The notes beneath the pieces are model-generated. The model made no database searches and had not been told where the DNA came from. It saw nothing but the letters and a program-made list of their open reading frames with translations. This document shows, one piece after another, positions 13,101-25,827 of a stretch of DNA of 64,000 nucleotides (positions are counted from its first letter, which is position 1; each line of letters begins with the position of its first letter). The translations under genes were made by a program, and so were the position numbers. The DNA is from Pelecanus crispus. Taxonomy: Eukaryota > Chordata > Aves > Pelecaniformes > Pelecanidae. The stretch spans positions 121,065,809-121,129,808 of the forward strand of contig NC_134643.1 of assembly GCF_030463565.1 (NCBI RefSeq), written 5' to 3'.

Positions 13101-16100
13101 ACTTGACATAGGGGAAATAAATGAAGTTCACAAAAGGAGAGGTGACTTTCCCTTCCATCCCAGATCTCTCTTACAATTAGCATTGCCTGGTATGCGCTTG
13201 CTTTTGCACTAATTAAATCACCCATACCATAATGATCCTTCTCCTCGTGCCAAGTCTGAGACAAAACCCTGGAGTGGGGCCTTTGCTGTGGCAAAGTGAG
13301 ATGAATTACTAGACTGGTCACAGAGAAGAGCAGCCTGGTGGCGTGGGAAGCCTCTAGCCCCGTGCCCCAAGGGCCTGGGTCCAGGATCTTTATTCTGCCA
13401 CTTCAAACTCTCTGACACTGGGGGTTGCATGGGTGGTCCAGATGTCTAGAAACACCCAGGAAGAGGAAAGGAGGTGTTACTGCACCTTGTGATGCCTTGC
13501 ATGTCTGCTGAAGTGCTGGTTCAAAGTCCTCTGTTAGCTCCTGTAAGTCCCCACCATGAGGTCCCTGCAGCTGGGGCCATCTAAGGTGTCCTGACTTAAT
13601 GCCACCATGATCTCCTTCAAATACTTGAATAGGTTTAAAGGGACTTCTTGGCATATAAGAGCACCTAACCATCTTAAAGGAGCTGCTGTACACATTTCTT
13701 GTTTAAAAAAACCTGTCCCTACCACAAAAAAAATTACAATAAAACCAGATGCGTTTGGTAGAAGTATCAAGTATATTCACAGATTTACTTTTTAGCAGTA
13801 AAGACAGTTCCTAGCTTTGTACAAAGCATTTTGTTGACTTGCCCTTGTCTTACATATTGTGTGTTATTAAGCCTGAGTAGGTACTGAAGCCTGTAGATGT
13901 CTCAGGTGTTCTAGGGGAGAAGCAAAGCTGAATATAGCTCTCCCTTTTCAATGAGGAATCTGGACAAAACAGAATTATTTTCCTATCGCATTAACAATGT
14001 ATTAAAAGGAACACATGCAGAGGCTCTGATGGGTTTTAGTTCTTCACTGAAGAGAAAGAAGGGTTCTGATTCTTCTCTGTCAGAGAATATTTCTGTACTT
14101 TCCCTTTTCTTCTAAGACCTTCCTACCAGTTTGAAATTACTCTCACTTGCTGTAACTGTGAGAAGGAGAAGGAAAAGGGGAAGCAAACAGCTGTCTGCCA
14201 GAGGCAGGTCAGGGGCCTCTAATCTTCCATTTTTTATATATACAAGATTAAAGATCTGGTCTGAGTTTTGATTAAGAATGCAAAGTTAAAAGATTAAATA
14301 CCAGCAAGCCAAATTAAAGAGGTTTAAGTCAATCTCCCAACTCATCAAAGTACCAAATTTTTAAGCTGTCATTACAACATAGGATTAGTACAAAGCTTCC
14401 CTGAACCCTGATTTGGTGTCCTTCAGTCAACAATGTTATTCTCCCTGCGGTTTTGTGCTCTCGGCATAAAACCAGCTATTGTCTTGTATTTAGAGCTCAT
14501 CTCACCTAGATCCTTCTTTGACTTTTTCTTTTTTTATACCCATGTCCCAGTTAATCTAGGAACCCGACATTTTTTTGTGACCTGCAGTTTATACCCAAGC
14601 AGCAATGTACTGCTCTGTATTATGCACTGTCACGAAATGCATTAAAGCTTAGTAAATGTGGCTGTTTTAGAAAAAAGGTCTTAGACACTCGGATAATTAT
14701 AGACTATTCTTACAAGTTCCAGGAAATAAATATGTCCCACTTCCTTTGTACGTTTCAGCTGATTGATTCCAAAGATCCGGGAAGAAGGAAAATGTAATGA
14801 GTAACTAGAATGAGATGAGGCTAATACGGTTGTCACTATCGGGTATCTGAAAATGAGTTTTAAAAGTCCATGATTGATGTTCACATCATTTTGGAACCAC
14901 GAATCATTTCGGCTGAAATTAGTGAAAAACTCAGATGGGGAGGGCGGAAGTCTGGAGAGTGATTATATCCAGGAATCTGCTAATGCAAATAACTACTTTG
15001 GTACTAAATTTTACAAACTGTCATAAACGTTATTTAAAGCCCATGTTGTAATGCATTAAAGTAAACGTTTCCCTGGTTTTCAGTATAATAAATTGGGTCC
15101 TTTCCATTTTTTATTTATAGAATTTGGGATGTCTCAGCTACATTAAGATTACGCTTTTCCCGGATTGTAACCACAAAAGATAACTTAATAACATTACTAA
15201 AGGCTGTACTAATTAAAGTTTTAATTTGAAGTTATTCTCCCTTGTACTGTGTGATCTATTTTGAAATTTTCATCTTAAAGACTTACTATTTTCTCTAAGA
15301 GTTAAGAACAACAATGCAGCTTTTTGAACCCACAATTTAACTTTCATATATACCTGTGCAGAATGTCTTATTCAAAACATCAAACTTATATGCTAAATTA
15401 CATCTTTTTTTGAAAAAGAAATAAAATTTCTGATCCTTATTGAAATATAGTGTCTTTATTTGTATATTAATAAGGACTCTTCCCTGTCTGCTCTGTATCT
15501 TGTGATCATTTCTGAGGCTGTTGCCTTTATGAAAGGACATTGAAAAATACTGCTATACAAGCTATGTGAACGTACTACACTGCTGTCAGTACCTAGTATC
15601 TTTCAGAAATATTCTTCAGGATGGTGGAAGAAAAGGGATAAATTCCTGGGCTTTGAAAAAAGTTAGATTTTTTTCCCTGTAATAGTTTTCCATCATCTTT
15701 TTCGGAAACTGCCTACTAATCTCATTTGTTTTGGACATACTGCATACAACCTGAAAATGCTTTCATTCAGCAAATAAAATTCAAATTAGCGAGGTTTTCT
15801 GAAACAACTTAATATGTGCCTTTTGAGTAAAGACAGAGAAAAATGAATGCAGAAGAACAAGGAGGATCATGAAGGAGGGAAAACAGTTATTGCTTACAAA
15901 TTTCTTGCCATCCTGCTCCTTGCAGACTTGCAGTTATTTTATATCTGAATTTCCCTACTTACTGGTATTCAAGTTGCAGACGGAAATGGAAATGGGAGAA
16001 TGTAATTTACAACCCACAACAATCATGGCAGGTAAAGTATTCACAACAAACTCCATCTCCTGAAAATAATACTGGCAAATTCATCTCAGGGGTAAGCAGA

Positions 16101-16439
16101 TAAAGATTGGGCAGAGTTTGGGTAAATTTATTCATGCGTTGGTAAAGCTAGAATGCAGCTGACTCCCACCATTTTGTGCGAATTTCTTCCTGCTGTTTAG
16201 TGGACTTTTTCTTTCTCAAAATGTAGCCTGCAGGAACAGTGATACTCACTGTACATGGGCCCATCTGGCTGTGTGTGCACTTTCTGACAGTGGCTAAATC
16301 ACTTTGGACAAATACAGTGTCATCCTTCCCCTGTTATTTCCTCCCAGTGATCTGCAGGCTATGGGCTTCCTGAGCCTAAGATTGCATTTGAATTTTTCTC
16401 TTTAATCATTTAGTGTTCCTTTTGTTTTTCACACAAAAT
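10145..16439. other. noncoding DNA, no gene recognised
   Basis: This stretch is mostly AT-rich with a slightly more GC-rich island near 13330-13600. The short open frames are unlike any family I know. A weak resemblance to a MIR core near 13375-13430 is too poor to call. I see no RNA gene or recognisable mobile element. Confidence 0.6.
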
Positions 16440-18230
16440 GTACACTTGACATGATAGTGAGTGTCACTGTTTAAGTGCCCCCCCCAAAAATCATTCCTCT
16501 TATTTTGCTTTTACATCTTCTGCCTGACCAATTCTTCTGATATCCTTAAGTGTTCATATGATGAAAAAGGAAGAATAACAGGTTTCTTATTCATATTTTC
16601 TGTTTTGTCTCTCTTCACTTTACCTCTTAAGTTCTGCTGTAAATCCATTTTCAGATATGGTGATCAGAACTGCATGCCTTGTTTAAGAAGTGTATTTTTA
16701 TATTGGTAACGAATGCTTTCTTTTTTATTCTCTATTCCTAATCTTTTCTAACCTTCTGTTCATTGTTTTGATCACCACTGAGCACAGAGCTATTTCCAAA
16801 AACCTATTCACTATGGATCTGGATTTTTTTTTCCTTAGTAATACAGAGCTAGTTTAGAGCTCATTAGTGTGTATGGTTAATTAAGGTTGTTTTTCCCTAT
16901 ATGCATCACTGTGCTTTAACAGCATTGAATTTAATCTGCCTATTTTACCATCCAGCTGCTCAGTCTCCTTCTGCAACTCTTCATAGTCCATTTTATCTTT
17001 TTACTGTGCTGAATTATTATAATCAGTAATCTTTATCCTATAGTTCACTTTCTTTTCCAGATAATTTATGAGCTTGTTGGAACACAGAGGTGGGTCCTCT
17101 CTCATTGTAAAGGGACTCATGTGGCAACTTCCTTTATGGTGAAGGCTAATAATTTATTCCTGCCTTTTATTTGCCATCCCTTAACCTGATATTAATCCAC
17201 AAGAGGACCTATTTCTTAAAAAGAGCTTTGTTCAGGTAGTGTTACACAAACCTATTTTGGAAACCCAAATATGGTTCACTCACAGCCACATGCTTGACGA
17301 CCCCTTTGAGGAACTCTGACAGGTATGTAACTTCCCTCCTCTGGTCATACTGCCCCTTCTCTTCATATTATTAGAGTTTCTTTTAATTCTTCCCCTATTA
17401 TCATCTCAAGCAATCTGATCTCTACAGGCAGAATTACTAAACTGCAGCTTCCTACATCTTCCTGTAGCTCTCTTTGGAGGTTGTCATCACTTTCCTTTTC
17501 TCTGATGCTCATGCGGTAGGAGACACACCGCACTTAACTACTTCAAGAATTAATATTTGAGAACCTTAAGACCTGAACAAAAACTGTCTTGTCCGCATGA
17601 ATTGTTAGTATCCACTTTAATCTATTTATTCTACAACTCTTCTCCTGATGCTTCTATTTAGCAACTTCTCAAGCTGACTGTATGGCTAGAAGCCAAAGTA
17701 GTCAACTCCACTCTTCCCCACGGTGAAAATAGATGTAGAGAATTGATCTGCTCTGGCGTTAACTTCCTTGTGTATTTTTCTTACATCTATTTCATTTCCA
17801 GGTTCTACAGGCTGTTTGATTTTCCATATACGAAAATTCTGAAAAAATTTCAAAAAATTTGTCTGCTGTTTCTTTTCTTATTGTGGCTTTATATTTAACT
17901 AGCTAAAGTTAATGCTCCTCTCTATTTTCCTTGTTTGGACATGGTTTCCACTTCTGGAAGGATGCCTTTTTACTATTAATAGCTTTCTTTACTCTGCTGC
18001 TTGACCACACCAACATTTTCAGCAAACATTTCAGAGTCTTTTTTGATACATGGTATGCTTATGTTTGAAGCCTTGATATACTGTCTTCATATACTCTCAA
18101 ATCGCCTGCAAATATTTGGGCCCTTTAGGTACTGCTTTTAGTTTTATATCTGTTTGACATGTCATTTCAAATGTACTCTTTTCTTTATCAGACCTGTATG
18201 GTTGCAGCATGAACAGATAAAGATTTCACA
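16440..18230 (-). mobile_element. ancient CR1-clade LINE relic, long and co-linear
   Basis: Read on the plus strand, this is the reverse complement of the reverse-transcriptase and 3' region of an old amniote CR1 element. Landmarks occur in the expected order. Around 16655 is a segment on a factor affecting 'gatcagaactgcatgcc'. Around 16900-17060 are the words 'tgaatttaatctgcc' and 'ccagataatttatgag'. At 17190-17300 are 'gatattaatccacaagag' and 'ccacatgcttgacgacccc'. At 17700-17750 is a 'gaaaatagatgtagagaatt' word. At 17910-18000 are 'gctcctctctattttcctt' and 'ggatgcctttttactatt'. The recognition rests on my memory of CR1 consensus sequences. No open frame survives, so it is a dead relic inserted long ago and heavily mutated. 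It is closer to the CR1 type abundant in turtles and crocodilians than to the young avian copies elsewhere in this window. The ends are approximate. Confidence 0.8.
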
Positions 18231-19706
18231 TAGCAGTTGAAACAAGCAGATGAACAAATGCCAGAAAACCAGTCTGGGCGAGGTTAAACTCTGAACTTTT
18301 GGCAAGATCCAGATCAGTATTCGGATTAGGTCCTGTGTGTCTCACTCACAGAGCAACTGCTGGACTCCTGGCACATGGGCCTGCTGAAGGGAAAGTTGCC
18401 TTTCAAAAAGGGCATTCACAGATTCGGGTTTTGGGTTGTTTTTTTTTTTTTCCCTCATTTTCTGTTTATGCTTCAGGTGGATGGTGGAAGTCACTTGGGA
18501 GATTGCAGGATTTATATTGTGGTATCTGTTGGCTTCCCTGGGTGTAGCTGCCATGGAGCGACGCGGCAGCGCCGATGGGGTTGGGATGTCCTGCCCTGTT
18601 TTGCTGTGGGTGCTGACTGCCAGCCTGCGGGCCCTGCCACCAGCCCACCACACCGAGGGAAGGAGAGAAAGGGGGACACACTGGCAGACACTGGGGAGCC
18701 TGACAGTGCCCTGTGGTTTTCTGGCCCAAAACCAGGCAGAGAGAGCTGCTGGGACTCTGGGGGGCGGGGGGGATGTTTGTACAGAGGAGCTTGTCTGTCC
18801 ACATTCAGGGCAAAGAAATTGTGTTGCTAAGAGCAGGGGGTGGAAAAAGCCAGCCTGTCCTACCTGAGAGTGGGTTATCAAACAGCAGTGTGTCAACAAT
18901 AGCTGATGGCTGCAGGTGTGGTGGGTGTACATTTTGCACAGGCATACGTTGCATGCAAACTGATGCCGGGGAAGACATGAAGTGTCTTGCACTGTCATGG
19001 GAAAAGGGACCCAAGCTAAAAGCTCAAGACTGTGTAGCTTAGGTGTGGAAGGAAAACATTGGTCCAGACTTTGCAAGTGATTCAGTGACTCCTGTCTGTC
19101 TGAATTTTCCATAGGCACCTTGCTTCCCCAGGCATGAAGTGTCTTCTCTCTCATCTGTAAAGGGAGGCAACATCTGCACAGGATGCCCCTTAGGCCTCCT
19201 GCAGCTGGCAGGTTTCAGCATGGGTGCAGTTGGGGTGAAACCCTGGATACAGTGAAACCAGTGATCCAACAGTCTTACTGACAGGCCGTAGCAATGTCAG
19301 AATCTGCTAAGGTTTCTAAAAAGGGTGCAGGAAATCGGCTGTTTCTTTGCACCTTTTCTTTTTTGTATGCGTGGAAAATTCAGTGATTAGTAATGAAAAT
19401 AGGAAGTGGAATAATCCACAGAAAGTGATCTGACTGTACCTTGCTATCCATCCTTGCTCAGCTGAGGAATCATAATTCAGAAAAAGCAAGACTTTCTGAG
19501 ATGATCTCTGTATTTCTGATACAAAATCTTTACTGTATCAATGTGTAGAGACTGAGGAAACCTGCAGTTTCTTTGGAGAGTGGAGTCACTGGATATATCT
19601 GCTTAGCTGTGTTGATTGTCCTTGAACGATCAACGTCACCACTGTGACTTGGCCTGGCCAGTGGTTGCCCCACTCCAACCACACCTCTAGGATCTCTTTA
19701 GCTCAC

Positions 19707-19753
19707 CCCTAACCCTAACCTGAATTCTAACCCTAACCATAACCCTAACCCTA
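19707..19753. repeat. interstitial telomere-like repeat (CCCTAA variants)
   Basis: Within 47 bases there are five clean ccctaa-type units, broken by degenerate units (a tgaattctaa insertion and one ccataa). The C-rich strand is on the plus strand. TTAGGG/CCCTAA is the vertebrate telomere repeat, and short internal blocks of it are known in many vertebrate genomes, often as scars of double-strand break repair with telomerase involvement. The degeneration suggests that it is old. It does not imply a chromosome end, because unique sequence continues on both sides. Confidence 0.85.
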
Positions 19754-20565
19754 CTTTCTGGCTCAAGCTAGGACTAAGACCCCACCTTTGACCCACACCA
19801 CAAATGTCCTTTCAGCACCACTGTAGCAAGGACATTCAATTTATCATCTGACAATCAAGGTAAATTGTTGAGGGGCACCAGAGAAAACAAGCTACAGTTG
19901 AGAAAAGCAAGCTAATTGATAAAGAATAGCACAAATTGACTTGTTATCCCTGAGCCTCGCTTATGAGGATCAAAAGTGGGAATGGTTCCTGCATGAATGA
20001 GGTGAGGAGGCCCTGGGATGATGTTACAGAGGTCCTACAGGATTGTGACTGGCATGGGGAGGTCAGAGACTGTTCAACATCTTTTCCATGGGCCATCAAA
20101 TGAAGCTAGCAGGGACCAAGTTCAAAAGAAACAAGAGGTGGGTCTTCACTTAATGGGTGGCTTGGTCTTCTTGCTCAAATGATGTGTATAGGTGCTAAAA
20201 TGTTACACAGGCTGAAAGAGAGCATGGACAAGTGCTTCGAGAAGTAACTCTCTATGGAAGCTTACTGTACAACCACATGAAGATTAGGAAGTTTCCTAGC
20301 TTCAAGTACTTGGAGGGGGTTTATTGAGAGAGTATTAGGAGAAGCATCATGTATGTTTGTGGACTCTTCTCCCCTGGCATCTGCTTACGGCCACTGTTGG
20401 AGACAGTATGTTATATGGGCTCTTGGTCTGACCCTGTGTAGCTGCTCTTATGTTCTGTTTCTGGTGTAGACATGCCACGTTGTGTGTAGGAACTTTATCA
20501 TGACGTTACTTTCTCACAATTAACAATGCTGCTTTGTCTCATTATTTAAAAGGAGAGGAGATGTT

Positions 20566-20591
20566 GCTAAGGCTAAGGCTAAAGCTAAGGC
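20566..20591. repeat. short GCTAAG hexamer tandem repeat
   Basis: Four units of a gctaag hexamer, one with an A substitution, run head to tail. The length resembles telomere units but the sequence differs, so I treat it as a separate minisatellite seed. Confidence 0.75.
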
Positions 20592-23139
20592 ATAACCATG
20601 AGTGGTGCCATGAGGCTGTGTCGCTTGATGCTCAGTGCTGAGGGGTAGCTGGAGGCTCAGTTTCATCCTGAGTATTTCTAAGGCAGAAAAAGTGCTGGAG
20701 TGTGGTCCATGGACTCCTGTGTGTTTGAACTTAAGGGTAAAGTAAATTAATTCATGTGAATTAAAAAAAAAGTGGGATCATAGTTATCATGTCTATTCAG
20801 AAATTACCATAATTTCTATCGCTCTATTCATTCATACATCTTGATGCTTCCGATAATAATTGGCATGTTGTTTTGAAATCCGTATGTGTTAACATTATGT
20901 GCTACAATGGGTTGTCACAAAGCTTCATCTACAATACGGACCATGAAGACACAAAAATTGCAGCTTACGTGTCTGCAGAATAAACTTGGCCAGTGGATGT
21001 CAGAGTCAAATACTCTCTGCCCAACAAGTTCTTCTAGATATTCCACAAGAAGAGGGTTGTACATCAAATCTACTTATTATCAAATATTATTTATTACCAA
21101 ATTTACTTAAAGTCAAATTACTTATTTGGTTTATTTGGTGTTATATGGGATTTTAGTTTAGCAGGGTGATACAGCAAAGTGCTGAAATCACAACATAAGC
21201 ATAATATAACAATTACAATATACAGTTGAATCACAATACAAACGTGGTTTCCATTACCAGTCTCTATATTCTCACTGTCACCACACTGGACATCCCCAGA
21301 TGCCTGGAAGGAATACATGGGTTGAAGCAAGCTCAAATCATTCTTCTCTTCAAAATTTTCTTTATTAGTTGTCTGGTTTTTATACTTTATGTTGGGCTGA
21401 GCCACGTACGCACTCCCTGCCCCACGCTGGTCTGGCTGGCGGAGGAAGTCATTGCTCTTTGTTAATTGTCTCAGGGAACCTAATGACTCACTGGTGCAGT
21501 TGTCTTATCTAAAACCAAGGTTGCCCTCCAGTCTCCCTGGTGTTGAGATAAGTTTAGCCTTCTTTATGATACATTATGCCCTGAGCTAATTGTTGGGTTT
21601 GGGGGTTTTTGTTTGTTTTTTTTTTTCCCCTCTTCTCCTCTGAGCTCTCCTTCACTGCGGGGTCGGTCACAGTGGGCCAGCTGAGTGATGAAAGAAAAGA
21701 ACTTGAGTTCCTTTTTCAAAGAGCAGTTTACAAGTGTAGTTTTTATTAGCATATCTTTAATGTTAGAAAAACATGTTAGAATTAAGCATTTCTTTATATT
21801 GAATTAGTTTAATAATTGCACACTACATACAATTCAGCTGTTGTATTGTGCTAGTTCTTTCAAGTGCATTAGAGCCCGCAGTCTTGTTGGGCACTAGAGG
21901 TCTCTTATTTACTCTTTTTCAAAAGACTACCAGTTCATTTGTATTCTGAATACAGCACCCACCACGTTGCACTTTATTATTAGAGGTATATCATGTACCA
22001 TAGACCAAAAAATACAGCACATATTAAAAGTCCTAGTTATTGAATATTGGTCTTTCCTATACAAACAGTGGCACAGCTTCACAAGCAGGAACAAAGCATA
22101 AAAATCTTTCATTTTTCTTAAGAATAAAAAAGATATAGGACAAAGCAGCTTTTTGTTATTTATTATGCCTTTGGAAACAGGAGTCTAAAGTTCTCTTCCT
22201 TACCTGGCAGCACAGTGCTGAGCATTTAACCCTGGATAGACTCTTTTAGGTAATTGAATATGTAACTACACTTTCTGGTACATTGACACCAAAAGAGTAA
22301 TTGAAGAAGTTATACATAAAAGCATATATTTTGTCTAATACTTATGAGTCCATTTAATTTTTGTTAATGAAAGATCTAGGGAGTTCAAAATACTGCAATA
22401 CAAAGGAGAAATACACTCTTGCAATAAATCCTCAAGCATTTTGAGGTATACATTTTCTATGACTTTTATGATGCACTTGACATTTTCCTTCTGCCCAGCA
22501 ACGGTTTGTTACAGCCTTTACCACAAGAAAGACTGTCAGTAGGAGGTTATCAGATGCTAGAAGTGCTACTGCTGGAAGATGTCATCTGCAGATATTGCTT
22601 ACATTTCTTCCCTTTATCTATGTTTTCCTTCTCTGTTCACCCTGGGGGAAGACAGAACATGAATTAAAATTGATTGAGCTAATGAGTTTTGGAAAAAGTG
22701 CTAAAATACACATTTTTCCATAAAACCACAAATGAAATACATGCAGTATACAGTCTAACAGGGGACTCTGAAGATAGAAATGCTCAGATGCAATATTTTT
22801 GTTTGATTATCACAGGAGTAAAAACTTGCCTCTCATCTGTGGCACCTTTCACTGTGAAATCTAAGAACTTCTTACACACATTAATGACCGAAGTAGAGAA
22901 GTTTAAATGGTCACTTCAGAGTGACTATTCATCTTTTCTAGAAGGAGCATCTGATGCACCCAAACCCCATAACTCTTGCTCCCATGCAGGGAGCTTTTGG
23001 CAAAGGTAGGGTTATGATCTAGGGCCCTTGTCACCCAGACCTACCATCCCTGGTTCCCAGTTAATGTTTTTCTTCTTTAAAGCTTGGACTGATTCACTGG
23101 GCATCTGTGCTGAAAAACTCTTTAAGACCAGTGCCCAGC

Positions 23140-23300
23140 AGCATCCCAGCCCAACTCAAGAGTGCAACCGTCATCCTTGGAAGGGGTTCCAAGACCCAAC
23201 CGAGCAAGGCCCTGAGCAGCCTGGTGTGATCCCAGAGCTGGCCTTGCTTTGGGTGGGAAGTAGGACCACAGTTCTCCCAGGTTTCCCTGCTACCCAAATC
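23140..23300 (+). mobile_element. CR1 LINE 3'-end fragment, diverged
   Basis: The segment contains, in order, counterparts of the terminal CR1 region: a 'catccttggaaggggttcc' block, 'caagacccaaccgagcaagg', 'ccctgagcagcctggtgtga', 'ggccttgctttgggtggga', and a diverged version of the ggttggactagatgacctcc motif near 23260-23280. This matches the last part of CR1 ORF2 and the start of its 3' UTR as I remember them. The terminal ATTCTATGA repeat is not visible, so the end is lost or too diverged. Orientation is plus. Confidence 0.65.
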
Positions 23301-24170
23301 ATCCATGATGCTCCGAGAGCTTTGCTGAGCTCCGGAGATGGCAGTGGAGGCCATCCCTCTGCCTGCCAGCAGCAGGTGCAGAGCTGGTTGTGTGCCATGG
23401 GCACAAGGTGTCAGTGTCTGCCTCCCCGTCTGCACTGCTGCTCCTCTCTCTCCCTGCCTGATTTAGAGGTAAGGTCAAAAAAAGAGATGAGGTGACTGCT
23501 AAGGCATCTTATCTCAGGTACAGTTGTCCTACAATGGTTAGGCATAATCCAGGGTAGGGCAACCTGGGCTGATTTTTCAGCATTGGGCTATATGTACCCT
23601 CTGTCTCTATTTACTGGTGTCAAAAAGACTGATAAATTATACTTGCTTACTTTAGGAATGAAGAGTTATTACTAAATTGCTATATAATGTATCTTTAATG
23701 TGTTATTTAAAAAAAAGGGCAGAGAGGAGCTCAGAATAAATGCAGGGTAGGAGTGTTTTTTCCATCCTGCAAATATGTGTGTTTCTGGCTGCTTTTACCC
23801 TTCTACATCAGAGCTGGCTGAAGTTGAAAAAAAGACAGCTACCATCCTCAGCATCCCCTGAGCCTGGGACTGGCCAAGCAGTCTGGTGGTGCCACCTCAA
23901 ATCCTGCCAGGAAGGGGCCCCCCAGGAAGTCGAACACGCCAAAGGCACCCAGCTGATTGCACATGGAGAGCAGGTTTATGCCACCCATATACCCCACCGC
24001 TGCAGGGGCTCCAGACTGCAGCCAATCCACAGATGGACGCTGAGCCCCCACAGAAATGAGACCTTGCTGACTGCGTGGCAAGAGAGCTGGAAGTTGAGCA
24101 GGAGTCCTGGGCAATAGCCGTGTTCCTACCAGTACCTGGGAATAACTTTGAATGTGAACTTAAATCTCAT
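23301..24170. other. noncoding DNA, no gene recognised
   Basis: Moderately GC-rich sequence at both ends, with a few open frames on both strands (for example 23740-24117 plus and 23848-24114 minus) that overlap each other and look like composition effects. No motif, splice-flanked exon or repeat family is recognised. Confidence 0.55.
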
Positions 24171-24580
24171 ATAGAATCATAGAATCATAGAATCGTTTAG
24201 GTTGGAAAAGACCTTTAAGATCATCCAGTCCAACCATTAACCTACGCTACCAAGTCCACACTAAACCAATCAAGGGTAGACTAGACTAAGCCATGTCCTG
24301 AAGTGCCACGTCTACCCATTTTTTGAACACTTCCAGGTATGGTGACTCCACCACCTCTCTGGGCAGCCTGTTCCAATGCTTGACCACCCTTTCCGTGAAG
24401 AAATTTTTCCTAATATCCAACCTAAACCTCCCCTGGCTCACCTTGAGCCCATTTCCTCTCGTCCTATCGCTAACTACTTGGGAGAAGAGACCAACACCCA
24501 CCTCACTACAACCTCCTTTCAGGTAGTTGTAGAGAGCGATAAGGTCTCCCCTCAGCCTCCTCTTCTCCAGGCTATTTCCC
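24171..24580 (-). mobile_element. CR1 LINE 3' fragment (avian type)
   Basis: On the plus strand this begins with three atagaatc-type units, the reverse complement of the ATTCTATGA terminal repeat diagnostic of avian CR1. It then runs backwards through the 3' UTR into the end of ORF2. Translated on the minus strand, 24501-24286 gives the well-known CR1 C-terminal stretch: GVGLFSQV near the start, then [12 protein letters not shown], then [13 protein letters not shown]. Homology ends near 24575-24630, so this is a 5'-truncated copy, which is usual for CR1 because reverse transcription stops early. The frame stays open but codes only a tail fragment and cannot be active. Confidence 0.95.
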
Positions 24581-25827
24581 CAAACGAGGCTGAGAGCTCT
24601 CCTCCCAGGCTATTGGCGACTTTGCAGTAGGGCTGCGTCTCCCTCCTTGGGCAGAAAGGCATGGCATGGGGGACAAGGGAGCCCACCCTGCAGCATCTGG
24701 AAGAAAAAGAAATGGGAGAGCTTCAGTGGAAAGACCAATATTGATTAGATATACTCATTTTATCTCCTCTTAAAATTACAGATGCTACAAATCTTTGTCT
24801 GGTACCGCTAAGGAAAGATGACTGATCAATTAGCTGAGACTGTGCCCTGGGATGCTGACGTTGTTTGCTATTTGTAGTACTTAGAGCACTAACTTTAGAG
24901 GCTTATATTTTTGACTCACTGAATTTGTAGCTGCATTACGAGTCTCTTCACGTTTCTCCAGTTAAACTAAATGACTACTATTTCCTCCTCCCTCCCCCAC
25001 CCGACTGTTGTTGTTTAATTAACCAGAACGTGCTGCTCTTCAGTGGGTGTTTGTTTATAGCTAGATAAATGTCAGTAATATGCTGTAGTGTAAAGTCCTC
25101 TAACTGGGAATAGTCAGGTTATTTTGACTACTACTACTTTTGTAAGAAAGAAAAGCTGCCTTAAAATCTATTTTTCTGATGACTTTTCTTAATATTTTAA
25201 TTATTATTTTAAAATAAATGTACAGTTCAAATTGGAAGTGAAACATTAATCCCAAACTGGAAACATATGTGATGGGAAAAGAAGATTATGTGAATTTCTT
25301 ATAATATTTTATCAAGATCACATCTGCATTTCTCAGCTCTTTGCTTTCCATCTTTTCTTTTCTTCTTAAGCCTCTGAGAAAACATAAGCAAAATAACTTC
25401 ATGACCAGCAAAATACAGGGAACACAGAAGTAAAGTGATCACTTTGAATTCTGATGCCTTTGTTCAGTTCCTCCAAGGTACGTGTAACATCTTGAATAAC
25501 AAAGAATTTACTTTGCAGAAGTGCCATTGGAGCACTTTTAAAGTTGGTCCCTAAATGTTTTGTAATCATTTTTCCCAAACCATCTTGACTTTAATATCAT
25601 TTCATGTAAGAAATACTTGATTTCACTTTGGGTGTGTGGAATGAAGTGGATAGTTAATAGATATTTGGGGTACAAGGTATCCTAATATCTGTCCTTTCTT
25701 AGTCAGGAGGAGTACAATGGACTAGGTTTGCAGTTTCCTCCCCTCCCTAAATAGCACAGACCTGGGACACAAATCCTGGGGGTACAGCTCAGCCCAGTGC
25801 CTAGAATAAAGATACTCTGGCTTAAAG

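Larger units (their letters stand above)
18231..23139. other. noncoding DNA with GC-rich patch and telomere-like block
   Basis: No gene is recognised. It contains a GC-rich patch at about 18540-19040 in which several frames on both strands stay open by composition, including a 270-codon frame on the minus strand (18342-19154). It also contains the interstitial telomere-like block at 19707-19753 and a GCTAAG hexamer tract at 20566-20591. The rest is ordinary AT-rich sequence, including an unremarkable 106-codon frame at 22689-23009. Confidence 0.6.

Noticed and set aside
13375..13430. MIR-like words (gggcctgggtccagg, ctgccacttcaaac)
   Set aside because: Only two short words agree and the following gtgtgaccttggg block is missing, so it is too weak to call.
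18375..18867. Plus-strand frames of 143 and 151 codons over a GC-rich patch
   Set aside because: They overlap each other and the minus-strand 270-codon frame, have no recognisable domain and lack splice or promoter context. All frames are open because stop codons are rare in this composition.
20886..21120. AT-rich segment with repeated caaat and ttatt words, considered as a satellite
   Set aside because: The repeats are irregular with no consistent unit. Ordinary low complexity.
22689..23009. 106-codon plus-strand frame
   Set aside because: No family resemblance, ordinary base composition, no exon borders. The length is within chance for a 64-kb window.
23028..23495. 155-codon plus-strand frame
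   Set aside because: It runs across a CR1 3' fragment in a non-CR1 frame and a GC-rich segment. The protein is not recognisable.
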